Shown: piece by piece, positions 34,524-43,526 of the stretch
How positions within the stretch are numbered: the first letter of the stretch is position 1
How the letters are laid out: every line of letters begins with the position of its first letter
Source: Rhizobium album
GTDB taxonomy: Bacteria; Pseudomonadota; Alphaproteobacteria; Rhizobiales; Rhizobiaceae
Assembly (NCBI RefSeq): GCF_003122325.1
Contig: NZ_QFBC01000001.1
Location: 620,001 to 684,000, forward strand
Reading direction: 5' to 3'
DNA length: 64,000 nt
The notes under the pieces: generated by a model
Seen by the model: only the letters and a program-made list of their open reading frames with translations
What the model was told of the DNA's origin: nothing
Databases searched by the model: none
Program-made: the position numbers and the translations under genes

Positions 34524-36842
34524 TCAGGCCCGGCGGTCGGGAATTTGCAGCGAAATCACTGTGCCGACGTTTTCACGCGAGCGGATGGTCATGCTGCCGC
34601 CATGCAGCAGGGTGAGGGAGCGGGAGATCGCCAGGCCAAGTCCCGAGCCGCCCTTGCTTTTGGCATATTGGCTTTGAACCTGCTCGAAGGGCTGGCCGAT
34701 CTTGGTGAGGGCTGTCCTGGGGATACCGATGCCGGTATCGGCGATGGTGAGTCTGACGCAACCGGGCAGGCGCCGGGCGCGGACGGCGACGCGACCGCCT
34801 TCGTCGGTAAATTTGACCGCGTTGGAGAGGATATTGAGCAGGATCTGCTTCATCGCGCGGCGATCGGCAGGCATCGTCAGGCCGGCTGAGAAACGCTGGT
34901 CGATGGTGATGTTCTTCTGCGCGGCGGGAATGGCGGTAAAACGCAGGCTTTCCTCGATCAGCGGCACGAGATCGATCATCTCGCATTGCAGCTTCATGTG
35001 GCCGGCTTCGATCTTCGACATGTCGAGGATGTCGTTGATGACGTTGAGCAGGTGCTTGCCGCTTTCGTGAATGTCCTTGGCGTATTCGCCATATTTCGGC
35101 GAGCCGACCGGGCCGAACATCTGGTTGAGCAGGATCTCGGAAAAGCCCAGGATGGCGTTGAGCGGCGTGCGCAACTCGTGGCTCATATTGGCCAGGAACT
35201 CGGATTTTGCCTTGTTGGCGGCCTCGGCCCGTTCCTTTTCTGCCTGGTAATTGGCATTGGCCGTCGAAAGCTCCGCCTTCTGGCGCTCCAGCGTCTGGCG
35301 TGACGCCGAGAGGTCGTTGATGGTGGCCATCAGCCGGCGCTCGGATTCGCGCAGGCGCTCCTGGTTGCGCTTCAACAGGGTGATATCGGTGCCGACCGAG
35401 ACCATGCCGCCGTCGCGCGTGCGCCGTTCGTTGATCTGCAGCCAGCGTTCGTCGGCGAGCTGGACTTCCGTGGTCTGCGAATGGCCGGAGCGGTCAGGGT
35501 CGGCGATGCGCCGTTCGATGACGGGGCGGGCTGCGGCGGAATTGACGGAGAGACGCTCGGTGCCGGGTACGAGAACACGATCCGGAAGGCCATAGGCCTG
35601 CTGGTAGTGGGCATTGCACATCACCAGCCGGTCGTTCTTGTCCCAGAGCACGAAGGCTTCCGAGGTGGATTCGATGGCGTCCGCAAGGCGCTGGTCCGCC
35701 TCGGCATACCGTTGCGCCAGGCGATGCTGCTCGGTCACGTCCATGGCGATGCCGATCATGTGCACGCGGCCGGAGGATATGCGGATGACCTGGGCGCGGG
35801 CACGCATCCAGACATAGTGGCCGTCCGCATGGCGCATGCGGAACACCTGGTCGACCTGGCGCGACTGGCCCCTGGCGACCGAACGGGCGAGCGAATAGAG
35901 GTTGCCGTCGGCCGGATGCATCATCCGTGCCGCCTCGGCGAAGGACAGGTAGTTGTCGGATGGCGGCATGCCGAGCATTTCGTACATCGAGCGCGACCAG
36001 TAGAGGCGGCGGTTGTTGAAGTCGAAATCCCACAGGCCGCATCGGCCGCGTGACAGCGCCGTCTCGACCCGCACGTTCGATTCAAGGAAGATCTCGTCGG
36101 CATCGCGGGCGCGTTTGACCTGGTTGTAGTAGGCGTAGAGCACCACGAGAAGGATCGACGAAATTCCCGCAAACAGCGTGACGTTGAGGGCGATTTCTTC
36201 GCGCCAGAGCGCGTTGATGCGATATTGCGAACCCACGGCCAGTACAAGGTCGCCCTGGTTGCCGACCAGCATCAGGGAGGCATAGTGCGGAATGTCGTTG
36301 AGCGCGGTCTCGATGACGCCGGCGCGGTTGCCGAAGCGCTGCAGGGTGGCGACCTCGGGCAGGATGCCGGCGAGTTCGCTGCCGACATAGGCGGCGCCGG
36401 CCGCCGAGGCGCCGATGACCTTGCCGTCGGCGCGAACGAGCAGGACGAAGTTTCCGGGCGCCAGGCGATCCTGCGGCAGCGCCTTCGCCAGCCGGTTCTC
36501 GGACGCCAGGCGGTCATCGTTGGCAAAGCCGGTGAAGTCGGTGAAGAATGCTGCCGCTGCGGCGGCGGCCGACAGCGAAACCGATTGCCGTGCCGCTTCC
36601 TGCAGCCTTGCCTGTTCCGAAAGCATACCGGCGATGCGGGCGATTGCCACCACCGCCAGAAAGGCGACGATCAGGATGGGAATGGAGCGCTTCAGGAAGG
36701 GCTCGATCCGGGAAAGCTTGCGGGCGATCGGTTCGGCAAACAGCCTGCTGCGATTCGTGAGGCCGTCGTCCCAGCTTTCCTGCCTCGGAAATTGTAGTCG
36801 CAACCGCCCATCGGCTGCGGTTGCCCGCCGCGCGTCCGTCAT
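34524..36842 (-). CDS. pleC: PAS-domain sensor histidine kinase, PleC-type cell-cycle kinase
   Basis: This 772-residue protein has TM1 at about 52-74, a periplasmic sensor domain at 75-215, TM2 near 218-238, two PAS domains (about 262-385 and 395-500, including RLYWSRSMYEMLGMP and AFVLWDKNDRLVMCNAHY), a coiled coil, an H-box NMSHELRTPLNAI, an N-box and GGSGLGLAIS. It belongs to the PleC/DivJ/PdhS group that sets DivK phosphorylation and so CtrA activity. I recall that S. meliloti pleC lies next to glnE, which supports the name. PleC acts mainly as a DivK phosphatase. The upstream region has four GANTC sites. Confidence 0.8.
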   Translation of the reverse strand: MTDARRATAADGRLRLQFPRQESWDDGLTNRSRLFAEPIARKLSRIEPFLKRSIPILIVAFLAVVAIARIAGMLSEQARLQEAARQSVSLSAAAAAAAFFTDFTGFANDDRLASENRLAKALPQDRLAPGNFVLLVRADGKVIGASAAGAAYVGSELAGILPEVATLQRFGNRAGVIETALNDIPHYASLMLVGNQGDLVLAVGSQYRINALWREEIALNVTLFAGISSILLVVLYAYYNQVKRARDADEIFLESNVRVETALSRGRCGLWDFDFNNRRLYWSRSMYEMLGMPPSDNYLSFAEAARMMHPADGNLYSLARSVARGQSRQVDQVFRMRHADGHYVWMRARAQVIRISSGRVHMIGIAMDVTEQHRLAQRYAEADQRLADAIESTSEAFVLWDKNDRLVMCNAHYQQAYGLPDRVLVPGTERLSVNSAAARPVIERRIADPDRSGHSQTTEVQLADERWLQINERRTRDGGMVSVGTDITLLKRNQERLRESERRLMATINDLSASRQTLERQKAELSTANANYQAEKERAEAANKAKSEFLANMSHELRTPLNAILGFSEILLNQMFGPVGSPKYGEYAKDIHESGKHLLNVINDILDMSKIEAGHMKLQCEMIDLVPLIEESLRFTAIPAAQKNITIDQRFSAGLTMPADRRAMKQILLNILSNAVKFTDEGGRVAVRARRLPGCVRLTIADTGIGIPRTALTKIGQPFEQVQSQYAKSKGGSGLGLAISRSLTLLHGGSMTIRSRENVGTVISLQIPDRRA

Positions 36843-36864
36843 CGTATCCGCTGATCCCTCGTGT

Positions 36865-36915
36865 GATTCGAGGCGCCGCTCGCCCGAATCTACCCTAATG
36901 AATCAAAGGTGATTC
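36865..36915. promoter_or_regulatory. Cluster of four GANTC methylation sites upstream of pleC
   Basis: GANTC sites at 36865-36869, 36886-36890, 36900-36904 and 36911-36915 lie 23-73 bp before the pleC start. The last two form the inverted repeat GAATCA-AAGG-TGATTC. CcrM methylates GANTC and controls cell-cycle promoters in Alphaproteobacteria. A TTAA-N6-TTAA pair at 36935-36948 is one base short of the CtrA spacing. Confidence 0.6.
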
Positions 36916-36964
36916 GCCTTGTCCAGCGGAAAAGTTAAAAGACCTTAACCTGTTTGCGGGGATA

Positions 36965-36987
36965 GGTGCCGGGGGCGATCCGGCACC
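36965..36987 (-). terminator. Hairpin after pepN
   Basis: GGTGCCGG (36965-36972) pairs with CCGGCACC (36980-36987) around 7 bases, just beyond the pepN stop on the minus strand. No T tract follows, so it is a weak terminator or a 3' stabilising hairpin between pepN and the pleC promoter. Confidence 0.45.
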
Positions 36988-36996
36988 GTGTCGATG

Positions 36997-39645
36997 TCAG
37001 GCCTTCAGCATCCGTTCGACGATATCGCGGACGTCGGTGGAAAGGCCGGAAGCGCGCTCGATCTGCAGGAGCGCTTCGCGCGCCAGATCTGCCCTGACGG
37101 GCTCCAGCAGCCGCCAGGACCGCATCGCGGTCAGGATGCGGGCGGCGAGTTGCGGATTGCGCTTGTCGATATCGAGGATCTCGTTTGCCAGGAATGCATA
37201 ACCGGCGCCATCGGCCCGGCTGAAGCCGGTCGGGTTGGAAAAGGCGAATGTTCCGACCAGCGCCCTGACCCGGTTCGGGTTCTTGGCGTTGAACAGCGGG
37301 CTGCGCTGCAGTTCCTTCACCCTGTCGAGCGCGGCGGCGCCGGGAATCGTCGCCTGGATGGCAAGCCACTTGTCGATGACCAGGGCATTGTCGCGGAAGC
37401 GCTGTTCGAAGTCCGCCAGTGCCTTGGTTGTTTCCGGAGCCTCGGGAAAGCGATGGGCGAGAATCGTCAGCGCGTAGCTGAGGTCTGTCATGTTGTCGGC
37501 AGCGGCGAAAGCCGCGGCAGCACGGTCCGGCGTGTTTTCAGCGTAGGAGAGATAGGTGAGCGCGGTGTTGCGCAGCGCACGCTTGCCGGCGCTTGCGGCA
37601 TCCGGGCTGAAGGTGCCCGACGGAAGCATCGCCTCGTAGAGTGCTGCGAAGGTTTCGACGCCGGCCTGGGCGATTTGCGTCAGAATGGCCTGGCGTCCGG
37701 CATGGATCGCATCCGGGTCGTTGTTGTTGCCGAGCTCGCGGGCGATGTCGGCTTCGCTCGGCAAGGTCAGGGCCTGCGCCCGGAAGGCCGGCTCGAGATT
37801 GTGGTCCGCGGCGGCCCACAGCAGGGCGTCGATGAGGACCGGATCGCAAGTGACGGGCTTGCCTTCCCGGGCGTCGCGGGCCGCCTGCGTCAGGTTGGGC
37901 AGTGCCAGATCGGTCAGCGCCTGCCAGCGGGCGAAGAGATCCGTCTCATGACGGGCAACGTGGGCGAGGTCTGCGGGGCTCTGGTTGAAATGCAGGTTGA
38001 TCGGCGCCGAGAAGTCGCGGTTGAGCGAAAGCACCGGCCGGGACGAGACGCCTTCGAAAGTGACGGTGTGGGCGCGATCCGTGAGGTGCAGCACGTCACC
38101 GGTGAGTTCCGCACCGGTGACCGCGGTCGGCTCGACTTCCGATCCGTTGTCGAGGATGAGGCCGAGCCTTAGCGGAATATGCATCGGCTCCTTTGCTGCC
38201 TGGCCGGGTGTGGCCGGAACCATCTGCTCCAGCGACAGCGTGAAGGTGGCGTTGGCGGGATCGTAGCTGCCCGAGGCGGTAACGAGCGGCGTGCCTGCCT
38301 GGTGATACCAGAGCGAGAACTGCGACAGGTCGCGGCCGCTGGCATCCTCGAAGCATGTGACGAAGTCCTCGACGGTGGCGGCCTGGCCGTCATGCCGTTC
38401 GAAATAGAGATCCATGCCCTTCTTGAATGTCTCGCGGCCGAGCAGGGTGGCGATCATGCGCGTCACCTCACTGCCTTTCTCGTAGACCGTCGTGGTATAG
38501 AAGTTGTTGATCTCGCGATATTTTGTCGGACGGACGGGATGGGCGAGGGGGCCGGCATCTTCCGGGAACTGTTCCGCCTTGAGGTGCCGGACCTCGGCGA
38601 TGCGGCGCACGGCGCGCGAGCGCATGTCGGCGGAAAACTCGTGATCGCGGAAGACCGTCAGGCCTTCCTTGAGGCACAGCTGGAACCAGTCGCGGCAGGT
38701 GATGCGGTTGCCTGTCCAGTTGTGGAAATATTCGTGCGCGATGATCGCCTCGATATTGGCATAGTCCGTATCGGTCGCGGTCTCCGGGTCGGCAAGGACA
38801 TACTTGTCGTTGAAGACGTTCAGGCCCTTGTTTTCCATCGCCCCCATGTTGAAATCGGAGACGGCGACGACCATGAAGATGTCGAGGTCGTATTCGCGGC
38901 CGAACACGTCCTCGTCCCATTTCATCGAGCGCTTGAGCGCATCCATGGCATAGGCGGCGCGCGGCTCCTTGCCGTGTTCGACATAGATCTTCAGCGCGAC
39001 CTCTCGGCCGGACATGGTGACGAACGTATCTTCGACGACGCCGAGATCACCGGCGACCAGCGCAAACAGATAGCTCGGCTTCGGATGCGGGTCGAACCAG
39101 GCGGCGAAGTGTTTCCCAGGCCCGTAGCCGGCGCCGCCGAGAAAATTGCCGTTCGACAGCAAGAGCGGATTGGCTTCCTTGTCGGCGATGATGTTGACGG
39201 TGTAGACGGCCAAAACATCGGGACGGTCGGGGAAATAGGTGATACGCCGGAAGCCTTCCGCCTCGCATTGCGTGCAATAGATACCGCCGGTGCGGTAAAG
39301 GCCCATCAACTGGGTGTTGGCTTCCGGATTGATGATGGTGGTGACGGTGATTTCGAACGGCACGGAGGCCGGCAGGTCGGGGATCGTCAGCGTTTCCGGG
39401 GTGACCGTATATTTTTCGGCAGGAAGTTCGTTCTGGTCGAGCAGCAGGCTGTACAGTGACAGTTCGTCGCCGTCGAGCACGAGGGGTGCAGTGGTATCGG
39501 CACCTTCGCGGCGATGGAATATCAGCCGAGCCTCGACCTTCGTTTCCGTCGGGTCGAGTTCAAATGTCAGATCCACGCGTTCGAGCACGAAATCGGTCGG
39601 ACGGTAGTCTGCCAGATTGATCACCTGGCCTGTATCTGTTCGCAT
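36997..39645 (-). CDS. pepN: Aminopeptidase N (PepN), M1 metalloprotease
   Basis: This 882-residue protein has the exopeptidase substrate motif GAMENKGLNVFN, the zinc motif HEYFHNWTGNR with the distal Glu in LKEG, and the usual beta barrel and long C-terminal helical domain. PepN removes N-terminal residues from peptides in the cytoplasm and completes protein turnover. Length fits the bacterial PepN group (about 870-880). Confidence 0.95.
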   Translation of the reverse strand: MRTDTGQVINLADYRPTDFVLERVDLTFELDPTETKVEARLIFHRREGADTTAPLVLDGDELSLYSLLLDQNELPAEKYTVTPETLTIPDLPASVPFEITVTTIINPEANTQLMGLYRTGGIYCTQCEAEGFRRITYFPDRPDVLAVYTVNIIADKEANPLLLSNGNFLGGAGYGPGKHFAAWFDPHPKPSYLFALVAGDLGVVEDTFVTMSGREVALKIYVEHGKEPRAAYAMDALKRSMKWDEDVFGREYDLDIFMVVAVSDFNMGAMENKGLNVFNDKYVLADPETATDTDYANIEAIIAHEYFHNWTGNRITCRDWFQLCLKEGLTVFRDHEFSADMRSRAVRRIAEVRHLKAEQFPEDAGPLAHPVRPTKYREINNFYTTTVYEKGSEVTRMIATLLGRETFKKGMDLYFERHDGQAATVEDFVTCFEDASGRDLSQFSLWYHQAGTPLVTASGSYDPANATFTLSLEQMVPATPGQAAKEPMHIPLRLGLILDNGSEVEPTAVTGAELTGDVLHLTDRAHTVTFEGVSSRPVLSLNRDFSAPINLHFNQSPADLAHVARHETDLFARWQALTDLALPNLTQAARDAREGKPVTCDPVLIDALLWAAADHNLEPAFRAQALTLPSEADIARELGNNNDPDAIHAGRQAILTQIAQAGVETFAALYEAMLPSGTFSPDAASAGKRALRNTALTYLSYAENTPDRAAAAFAAADNMTDLSYALTILAHRFPEAPETTKALADFEQRFRDNALVIDKWLAIQATIPGAAALDRVKELQRSPLFNAKNPNRVRALVGTFAFSNPTGFSRADGAGYAFLANEILDIDKRNPQLAARILTAMRSWRLLEPVRADLAREALLQIERASGLSTDVRDIVERMLKA

Positions 39646-39975
39646 GATGCTTCCTGATTGAGCTTCCCCATAAAAGCGATGCCGCGCTCCCCCGTCACGG
39701 CCACCGCTTTGGAGCGTGATAATATTTTCGACCGAAATACTCCCATCAAAATCTGAATGATTATTAAAATTATCTCATGTTTTTATCATATTTCACAACT
39801 TCTGACAGATGCCGGATCTCTGCAAGGAAATGGTGTTTCACAAGGTTCGATGCCATTTCGACTGGCCGTGCCGATATTTTGAGATAGAGTGGTATCTTCT
39901 CTCCGGCTGATTTGAGAAATGCGTGTTCTTCTCCGGTCATTGCCAAGCCAAAATCCTTGCCGCCCAGAGTGACCG
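39646..39975. other. Gap between pepN and the DMT gene, divergent promoters likely
   Basis: The 330 bp hold no convincing gene. The middle (39715-39795) is AT-rich, with an imperfect palindrome TATTTTCG-A-CCGAAATA, and could carry the promoters for pepN (left) and the transporter gene (right). Short frames on both strands lack domains and ribosome sites. Confidence 0.5.
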
Positions 39976-40905
39976 ATGACCAGCCGTGCCGTGGACCCCT
40001 TGAAGGGGATTCTCCTGAAGATTGCTTCTGTGATGGTGTTCGTCGGCATGCAGACATTCATCAAGCTGGCGGGGCCTGGCATCAATCCCGGACAGATCAC
40101 CTTCTATCGTTCCGCCTTTGCCATCGTTCCCATCGTTCTCTACCTGGCCTATCGCGGGCAATTGCGCGAGGCCTTGTACACCCGCAATCCTGTCGGGCAC
40201 CTGAAGCGCGGATCCATCGGCATCCTGGCGATGGGATGCGGCTTCTACGGGCTCGTGCACCTGCCGATGCCGGAAGCGATCGCCATCGGTTATGCGATGC
40301 CGCTTTTTGCCGTCGCCTTTGCGGCGATCTTTCTTGGCGAGACGGTGCGGGTCTATCGCTGGACCGCGGTCTTGTTCGGCCTCATGGGCGTGATGATCAT
40401 CAGCTGGCCCAATCTGACCCTATTTCTCGACGGTGGCTTCAGCTCGGAGGCGGCGACGGGAGCACTGGCCGTGCTGTTGTCGGCCGGGCTCGGCGCTGCC
40501 GCGATGATCCAGGTCCGACAACTGGTGCGGGAGGAGAAGACGACCACCATCGTTCTCTATTTCTCGCTGATTGCCTCGCTGTTTTCGCTGGCGACGCTTC
40601 CTTTCGGCTGGGATTGGCTGGACTTTCGGGCAACCATGTTTCTCTTGTTGTGCGGTTTCTGCGGCGGCGTGGCCCAGATCCTGCTGACATCGAGCTATCG
40701 TTACGCCGAGGTTTCGACGATCGCGCCGTTCGAATATACCTCGATCCTGCTGGGCATCGTCATATCCTTCGTTCTGTTCGACGATGTGCCGACGGCGACC
40801 ATGCTGATCGGCACGGCGGTCGTCGTATCTGCCGGCATCTTCATCATCTATCGCGAGCGGCGGCTGGGGCTGTCGCATAAATCGGCGGATACGGCGTCGA
40901 AGTAG
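39976..40905 (+). CDS. DMT superfamily transporter, EamA family
   Basis: This 309-residue protein has ten predicted membrane helices in two EamA repeats (for example MVFVGMQTFIKLAGPGI, AIFLGETVRVYRW in the first, FCGGVAQILLTSSYRYAE and SILLGIVISFVLF in the second). It is probably an exporter of amino acids or other metabolites; the substrate is unknown. It ends 18 bp from the convergent PAS-CPBP gene. Confidence 0.85.
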   Translation: MTSRAVDPLKGILLKIASVMVFVGMQTFIKLAGPGINPGQITFYRSAFAIVPIVLYLAYRGQLREALYTRNPVGHLKRGSIGILAMGCGFYGLVHLPMPEAIAIGYAMPLFAVAFAAIFLGETVRVYRWTAVLFGLMGVMIISWPNLTLFLDGGFSSEAATGALAVLLSAGLGAAAMIQVRQLVREEKTTTIVLYFSLIASLFSLATLPFGWDWLDFRATMFLLLCGFCGGVAQILLTSSYRYAEVSTIAPFEYTSILLGIVISFVLFDDVPTATMLIGTAVVVSAGIFIIYRERRLGLSHKSADTASK

Positions 40906-40923
40906 TGCGCCTCATCGACCCGC

Positions 40924-41970
40924 TCATACGAAATGAAGGGCGAAGGCGGCGGTACCGGCGATCACATGCACCATGGTCGCACCGATCAGATTGCCGTGGC
41001 GCAGGAAAAGCCAGCCGAACAGCATGCCGGAAAATGCCGTCACCGCGACGGCGGGCAATCCGAAATGCGCATGGAAGAGCCCGAAAATCAGTGACGCGAC
41101 CAGAACCGAGCGAATGCCGCTGCGATCGTTGGTCAAGCGCGCAAGCGAGCTCTGGAGCACGCCACGAGCCAGAAGCTCCTGCAGGAAACTGTGCGGCGCA
41201 TAGAGAAGAATGACCAGCAGCAGACCGGCCGGCGAGCTGTAGTCGACCGTTCCGGTCACCGGTTGCGTGTCTCCGACAAGGTACGACAAGCCGACGAGGG
41301 CGCCGAGCGCCAGGATCGAAACAATCACGCCTTCCCGAACGGCCTGCCGCCAGTTGTTGAGCGTCAGCCCGATCGAGGCGGCCGGAAGCCGGAGCCAATA
41401 GGCCGTCACGAAGACCGGCCCGGCGACGATGATCAGATAGGCCCAGGCGAATGCCGGCGAATAGACGTCCACATCCAGATATTGATCGACGATCAGCGTC
41501 AGGATATTGGCGAGGCCGAGCATCGACAGGAACAGCACCGCGAGATGGCCGAATTCGGCGCGCTCGCGCAGGGCCTGCACCTTTTCCGAGACGTCGCTGA
41601 TGATGGCCACGACACCCAGGGCGCTTTCGCTACCGCTTTCCTGCATCATGCTCGTGCGAATGGTCAAATGACGTTCGCTGCCGGTTTCATCCCTGATGAC
41701 GAGGTCGCGGGTAAGAACGTTGTTCGGGGCGTAGATGGCATCGAGCATGGCATCGATGACGTCGCCAAGATCGCTGCGATGCAGCAGAGCTTCCGCGAAA
41801 TTTTCACCGACGAAGTCCGTTTCGCCGAGCGAGAGAATGGCGCGTGCCGGCCCGTTCATGGTGATGATCGTCCCGGTGCCATCGACCGCGATCACGCCGT
41901 CGCGCATGTTCTGAACGATGACCGGGAAGATCACGTTGCCGCCGTTGCGGTTTTCCGCAGGCACGGTCAT
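40924..41970 (-). CDS. PAS domain fused to CPBP (Abi/CAAX-type) membrane protein
   Basis: This 348-residue protein combines an N-terminal PAS domain (residues about 8-125: NMRDGVIAVDGTGTIITMNGPARAIL) with a six-helix CPBP region. The first CPBP motif reads QELLARG where the family has EExxxR, so the first catalytic Glu is Gln. The FxxxH motif is kept (FGLFH), and a later His is in TMVHVIAGT. PAS-CPBP fusions are unusual; a signal-gated membrane protease or, more likely given the Gln, a non-catalytic sensor is possible. The start at 41970 is supported by a GAGAG site; GTG 41994 and a 42069 start also fit. Confidence 0.72.
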   Translation of the reverse strand: MTVPAENRNGGNVIFPVIVQNMRDGVIAVDGTGTIITMNGPARAILSLGETDFVGENFAEALLHRSDLGDVIDAMLDAIYAPNNVLTRDLVIRDETGSERHLTIRTSMMQESGSESALGVVAIISDVSEKVQALRERAEFGHLAVLFLSMLGLANILTLIVDQYLDVDVYSPAFAWAYLIIVAGPVFVTAYWLRLPAASIGLTLNNWRQAVREGVIVSILALGALVGLSYLVGDTQPVTGTVDYSSPAGLLLVILLYAPHSFLQELLARGVLQSSLARLTNDRSGIRSVLVASLIFGLFHAHFGLPAVAVTAFSGMLFGWLFLRHGNLIGATMVHVIAGTAAFALHFV

Positions 41971-42084
41971 CGTCTGGCTCTCGTCCTCTTGCACGCCGTT
42001 TCCGCCTGATACGTTTCCTTGTTTTTTGGATATATTGTCAGGAAAAATCTGTCGATGGCAGCGGACCATTCATTTTTGGGTGAC

Positions 42085-43323
42085 TTAGCTGTTGTCTTCA
42101 ACAGTAGAGGCTACCGACGCGGCACCCTCCGTCCCCTGCATCGGCAGCGCTTTCGATTGGAAATCGGTCTTGCCTTCCATGTCGGCACCCCTTCGGTTCA
42201 TGCGCCAGGCAGCGTATCCGCTATAGACGGCAAAACCCACGGCCAGAAACCACAGCAGGCCCTTCGGCCCGCCATATTCCATCAGCGTTCCGCCCATCAC
42301 CGGTCCGGTCACCGTGCCCAACCCATAGAGGATCATGATCCCGCTCGAGATCATGACATATTCGTGCGGCGCGGCGCGGTCGTTGGCATGGGCCGAATTC
42401 AGCGCATAGATCGGATAAAGAACGGTGCCGACAAAAAACGCGGCGACATAGAGCGGATAGAGATGCGTGACGTCGACGAACGTCATGATGATGCAGGCGA
42501 CGACGCCGATGGCGCCGCAAACGATCATCACCAGCCGGCGGTCGACCCGATCGGATATCCGCCCGATCGGCATCTGCGACAGCGCGCCGCCCGCCAGCAC
42601 TGCTGCGAGAAGCGTGGCGCCTTCCGCCGTGCTGAGGCCGATATTCTGGCCGTAGACGCCGCCGAGGCTGCCCCAGGTGCCGGCAAGCGCACCGGCTACC
42701 ACCGCACCGACGAAGGCGATCGGCGAAAGCCTGTAGAGTTTCGTCAGGTTGAAGCTTGCCCCGGCGATCGGCGCGGGCGATTGGGCGGTGGACAATGCCG
42801 TCGGCAGCAGCGCCAGCGAAAAGATCACGCCGCACAGGATGAACAGTTCCGTCGTCTTGGGATCGCCGAGCGGCACCAGATATTGGCCGCCGATCGATCC
42901 GACGAGGCAGGTGATCATGTAGACGGAGAACAGCGTACCACGGTTGTCATTGGTGACGCGTTCGTTCAGCCAGCTCTCGATGATGAGGTAGCTGCCGGCC
43001 ATGGCAAAGCCGGCAAGGGCGCGAAAGAGCACCCAGGCACGCCATTCGACCACCAGGGCGCACAGCAGGATGGCGACGGTCAATAGCGTGATCAACGCGC
43101 CGAAGACACGCACATGGCCGACCCGGCGCACCAGCATCGGCGTAATGACGCATGACAGGGTGAAGCCGAGCGTGTAGCCGGTGGCGATGACGGAAATGGT
43201 GAGCGTCGACCAGCCTTCCGCAATGGCGCGGATGGGAAGCATGTAGTTCATCAGCCCGAAGCCGATCATCATCAGCAGGGTCGACAACATCAGGCTGGCG
43301 ATCGAAATCAGGCTGCCGAGCAT
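42085..43323 (-). CDS. MFS transporter
   Basis: This 412-residue protein has twelve hydrophobic segments. The conserved MFS loop is present, and GQNIGLSTAEGATLLAAVLAGGALSQMPIGRISDRVDRR in parts is the second-half loop motif. It resembles bacterial YcaD-like permeases; the substrate is unknown. It lies upstream of the PAS-CPBP gene on the same strand with a short gap and probably shares its transcript. Confidence 0.87.
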   Translation of the reverse strand: MLGSLISIASLMLSTLLMMIGFGLMNYMLPIRAIAEGWSTLTISVIATGYTLGFTLSCVITPMLVRRVGHVRVFGALITLLTVAILLCALVVEWRAWVLFRALAGFAMAGSYLIIESWLNERVTNDNRGTLFSVYMITCLVGSIGGQYLVPLGDPKTTELFILCGVIFSLALLPTALSTAQSPAPIAGASFNLTKLYRLSPIAFVGAVVAGALAGTWGSLGGVYGQNIGLSTAEGATLLAAVLAGGALSQMPIGRISDRVDRRLVMIVCGAIGVVACIIMTFVDVTHLYPLYVAAFFVGTVLYPIYALNSAHANDRAAPHEYVMISSGIMILYGLGTVTGPVMGGTLMEYGGPKGLLWFLAVGFAVYSGYAAWRMNRRGADMEGKTDFQSKALPMQGTEGAASVASTVEDNS

Positions 43324-43526
43324 GGTCTTCCTTTCGGTCTCTCCCCTGTGAGGCTTGCCGTGCCGAATGTGACAGGGAGCACTGCGAACGGCGCTGCATG
43401 GCTTACCCCTGTTGCCCTTTGATTTCCAAGGGTATATTTCGATCCCATAAAGGACATGACGGCTTTCGACGTAAAATACCTGAATGTTGGCCTTGAGCCG
43501 GCTGAATACCCTTTCATAGGCAAGGC
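43324..43526. promoter_or_regulatory. Divergent promoter region, MFS / unassigned gene
   Basis: The 203 bp gap separates the MFS gene (minus) from the next plus-strand gene. Divergent layout with a possible regulator suggests that the latter controls the former. No clear operator is seen. Confidence 0.4.

Noticed and set aside
36935-36948. CtrA site upstream of pleC
   Set aside because: The spacer is six bases, not seven, so it is only noted with the GANTC cluster.
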